From NCBI GenBank assembly GCA_002792275.1, contig PFOA01000065.1, forward strand, positions 1-5,793: a stretch of DNA of 5,793 nucleotides. Direction: 5' to 3'. This document shows, in pieces, positions 4,258-5,793 of this stretch. Every line of letters starts with the position of its first letter. The stretch's first letter is position 1. This stretch comes from Candidatus Saccharibacteria bacterium CG_4_10_14_0_2_um_filter_52_9 (GTDB lineage Bacteria > Patescibacteriota > Saccharimonadia > Saccharimonadales > UBA4665). The position numbers were made by a program, and so were the translations under genes. The notes beneath the pieces are model-generated. The model was not told the DNA's origin. It did no database searches and saw nothing but the letters and a program-made list of their open reading frames with translations.

Positions 4258-5703
4258 ATGAGCAAGTACTACGCTACTACTTCTATTCCCTATGTGAATG
4301 CCGATCCGCACATCGGCTTTGCTATGGAATTACTGTATGGCGATGTGCTGGCTCGCCGAGCTCGCCTACAGGGGCTGGATGTTATCTACAGCACCGGCAC
4401 CGATGAGCATGGCGGCAAGATTGCCGAAAAAGCCGCCGAGCAAGGCGTTGATATCAAGCAGTTCACCGATCAGGTCAGTAAGCGTTTCCAGGAGCTGGGC
4501 AAGTTGCTTAACATTAGCAACAACCGCTTTATCCGTACCACCGACCCGGGACACGAACAGCGAGCCAAATTAATCTGGAAATCACTCAAAAAGGACATAT
4601 ACAAAGGTAAATACACCGGCTGGTATTGCACCGGCGACGAAGCCTTCTTTACCGAAACAGAAGTTAAGACCAATAACGGCGTTTGCCCCAATCACAATCG
4701 CCCCTACGAAAAGATCGAAGAGGAGAATTACTTCTTCAAGCTCAGCGCCTACGGCGACGCCATTAACAAAGCTATTATGACCGGCGAGTTCTTGATCGTG
4801 CCCGAAACCCGGCGTAACGAAATCCTGAACATTATCCAAGGTGGCTTGGAAGATATCAGCATCTCGCGACCCAAAGAAAAGATCGGCTGGGGTATTCCTG
4901 TGCCCGGCGATGCTAAACAAGTTATGTATGTCTGGTTCGAAGCCTTAATGAATTACATTACCGTGTTGGGCTATCCCGAACATGACGACTTTAAGCAGTA
5001 CTGGCCGGCCGACGCCCAGATCATCGGCAAGGACATTATTCGTTTCCACGCCGCCGTTTGGCCGGCCATGCTAATGAGCCTCAAATTGCCACTGCCCAAG
5101 CAACTCTACGTGCACGGCTTTATTACTGTGGAAGGCAAAAAAATGAGCAAGACCATTGGCAACGTCATCCATCCGGCCGATGTTATTAGTAAATACGGCG
5201 TTGACGCCTTTCGCTATTACTTTTTGCGCCACGTACCGAGTTACGAAGACGGCGACTTCAGCTGGCAGCGCCTCGAGGCGTCCTACAACAATGAGCTGGC
5301 CAACGAACTCGGCAATGCCGTACAGCGCACCGCCGCTATGATTGTTCAGTATCAAGACAAAGAAATCGGTGAACTGCCTGAATCCGGCCACGATATCGCC
5401 AAATACGAAGAAGCCCTGGCGGTCTGCCGCTTTGATCGCGCGCTCGACGAAGTCTGGGAGCAAGTCCGCGGCCTAAACCAATACATCGACGAAGAAAAGC
5501 CCTGGGAAATCGCCAAGCAAAAAGACGCCGATCACCTGCGCGAAGTACTGGCCTACCAGGTTAGTTCACTGCTCAGCATCGCCACCTTACTAGAGCCTTT
5601 TCTACCCGAAACGGCGTCTCGTATCCAAGCTGCTTTCAAAGACGGCACCGTTACGCCTATCGAAGGCACGCTCTTCCCCAAACACGACGACGCCAAAAAT
5701 TAA
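4258..5703 (+). CDS. metG: Methionyl-tRNA synthetase
   Basis: This cytoplasmic class I synthetase joins methionine to tRNA-Met using ATP, serving both initiation and elongation. The 481-residue protein has the Rossmann catalytic core with the HIGH motif as HIGF (18-21), the methionine-site region TGTDEHG (46-52), VMYVWFEALMNY (222-233) and the KMSKS motif as KMSKT (295-299). The helical anticodon-binding domain follows, with ELANELGNAVQR (346-357) and EKPWEIAK (413-420). The zinc-knuckle insert keeps Cys124 (GWYC) and Cys143 (CPNH), but the second Cys of each pair is Asp127 and His146, so zinc binding is altered or lost. There is no C-terminal tRNA-binding/dimerisation domain; the protein ends soon after the anticodon domain, as in short MetRS forms. 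Its start matches the family N-terminus (YYATTSIPYVNADPHIG). Expression is probably set by the Met-rich leader upstream. Confidence 0.98.
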   Translation: MSKYYATTSIPYVNADPHIGFAMELLYGDVLARRARLQGLDVIYSTGTDEHGGKIAEKAAEQGVDIKQFTDQVSKRFQELGKLLNISNNRFIRTTDPGHEQRAKLIWKSLKKDIYKGKYTGWYCTGDEAFFTETEVKTNNGVCPNHNRPYEKIEEENYFFKLSAYGDAINKAIMTGEFLIVPETRRNEILNIIQGGLEDISISRPKEKIGWGIPVPGDAKQVMYVWFEALMNYITVLGYPEHDDFKQYWPADAQIIGKDIIRFHAAVWPAMLMSLKLPLPKQLYVHGFITVEGKKMSKTIGNVIHPADVISKYGVDAFRYYFLRHVPSYEDGDFSWQRLEASYNNELANELGNAVQRTAAMIVQYQDKEIGELPESGHDIAKYEEALAVCRFDRALDEVWEQVRGLNQYIDEEKPWEIAKQKDADHLREVLAYQVSSLLSIATLLEPFLPETASRIQAAFKDGTVTPIEGTLFPKHDDAKN

Positions 5704-5752
5704 ATATTTAGGCTCTTGCCCAGCAAAACTCCTGGCGTAAGCTAAGAGGAGT
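5704..5752 (+). promoter_or_regulatory. Short leader after metG with possible Shine-Dalgarno-masking pairing
   Basis: ACTCCT (5728-5733) is the exact complement of AGGAGT (5747-5752), which holds the likely Shine-Dalgarno of the next start. A competing imperfect hairpin pairs 5708-5714 with 5740-5745 and 5718-5723 with 5732-5736, leaving AGGAGT free. No T-run follows, so it is not an intrinsic terminator for metG. Regulation is speculative because the downstream gene is cut off. Confidence 0.3.
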
Positions 5753-5793
5753 ATGAAATTACAGATACCATATGGCAAAATCTCTGGTTACAA
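5753..5793 (+). CDS. Possible start of the next gene, 3'-partial
   Basis: ATG at 5753 opens a frame (MKLQIPYGKISGY) that stays open to the right edge. AGAGGAG (5745-5751) just upstream resembles a Shine-Dalgarno but is only 1-3 nt from the ATG. Thirteen residues are too few to name a product. ATG 5772 in another frame (MAKSLVT) is an alternative, with the ribosome site then about 20 nt away. Confidence 0.4.
   Translation, partial: MKLQIPYGKISGY

Noticed and set aside
5071..5463. 130-residue - strand frame inside metG, and similar frames at 4582-4920 and 2357-2674
   Set aside because: All overlap conserved coding sequence in the opposite strand and show no family motifs; shadows.
5708..5745. 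Intrinsic terminator after metG
   Set aside because: The imperfect hairpin has no following T-run and runs into a ribosome-site-like sequence, so it is more likely a leader structure.
1..5793. UGA or UAG recoding, as in some CPR lineages
   Set aside because: Complete genes contain no internal TGA, and TAG is used as a normal stop at 4218-4220. The single internal TAG at 179-181 is treated as a local event.

Overview
The window holds bacterial DNA with densely packed genes, all on the + strand. The genetic code is standard: TAA and TAG end genes, and no TGA is read through. The set of a compact GH37 trehalase, a short 481-residue MetRS, a small RRM protein and an extracytoplasmic FKBP next to a cytochrome b-like gene, together with tight spacing, would fit a reduced-genome lineage such as Saccharibacteria/CPR. 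No marker gene settles this, so the lineage is a guess.

Region by region. (1) 1-1123: a cytochrome b-like membrane protein entering from the left edge, whose reading frame is cut by one in-frame TAG (179-181) between transmembrane helices C and D. (2) 1135-1797: a membrane-anchored FKBP-type prolyl isomerase, 11 nt downstream and probably in the same operon. (3) 1798-1960: a non-coding control region. (4) 1961-2263: a small RRM RNA-binding protein with a Gly-rich tail, closed by a strong intrinsic terminator (2282-2310). (5) 2363-3670: a cytoplasmic GH37 trehalase. (6) 3677-3820: a good sigma70-type promoter, a 20-codon Met-rich open frame (3712-3774) and an intrinsic terminator. An 11-nt segment at the end of the small frame is perfectly complementary to the terminator's 5' arm and loop. 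(7) 3861-4220: an unrecognised 119-aa protein with unusual codon use. (8) 4258-5703: metG, methionyl-tRNA synthetase. (9) 5704-5793: a short leader and the possible start of another gene.

The most interesting part is region 6. Its layout is that of a ribosome-mediated transcription attenuator. A ribosome starved of Met-tRNA would stall in the MMMPMPM run and leave 3758-3768 free to break the terminator. A ribosome reaching the stop codon would cover that segment and allow termination. The enzyme that charges tRNA-Met lies downstream, with only the 119-aa gene between, so the amino acid sensed matches the gene controlled. This is inferred from sequence, not demonstrated.

A second theme is that three starts (trehalase 2363, leader peptide 3712, metG 4258) have no usable Shine-Dalgarno but carry a TAnnnT hexamer 6-7 nt upstream with a -35-like element 17-18 nt before it. 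This suggests leaderless transcripts. The RRM gene and the 119-aa gene instead have good Shine-Dalgarno sites.
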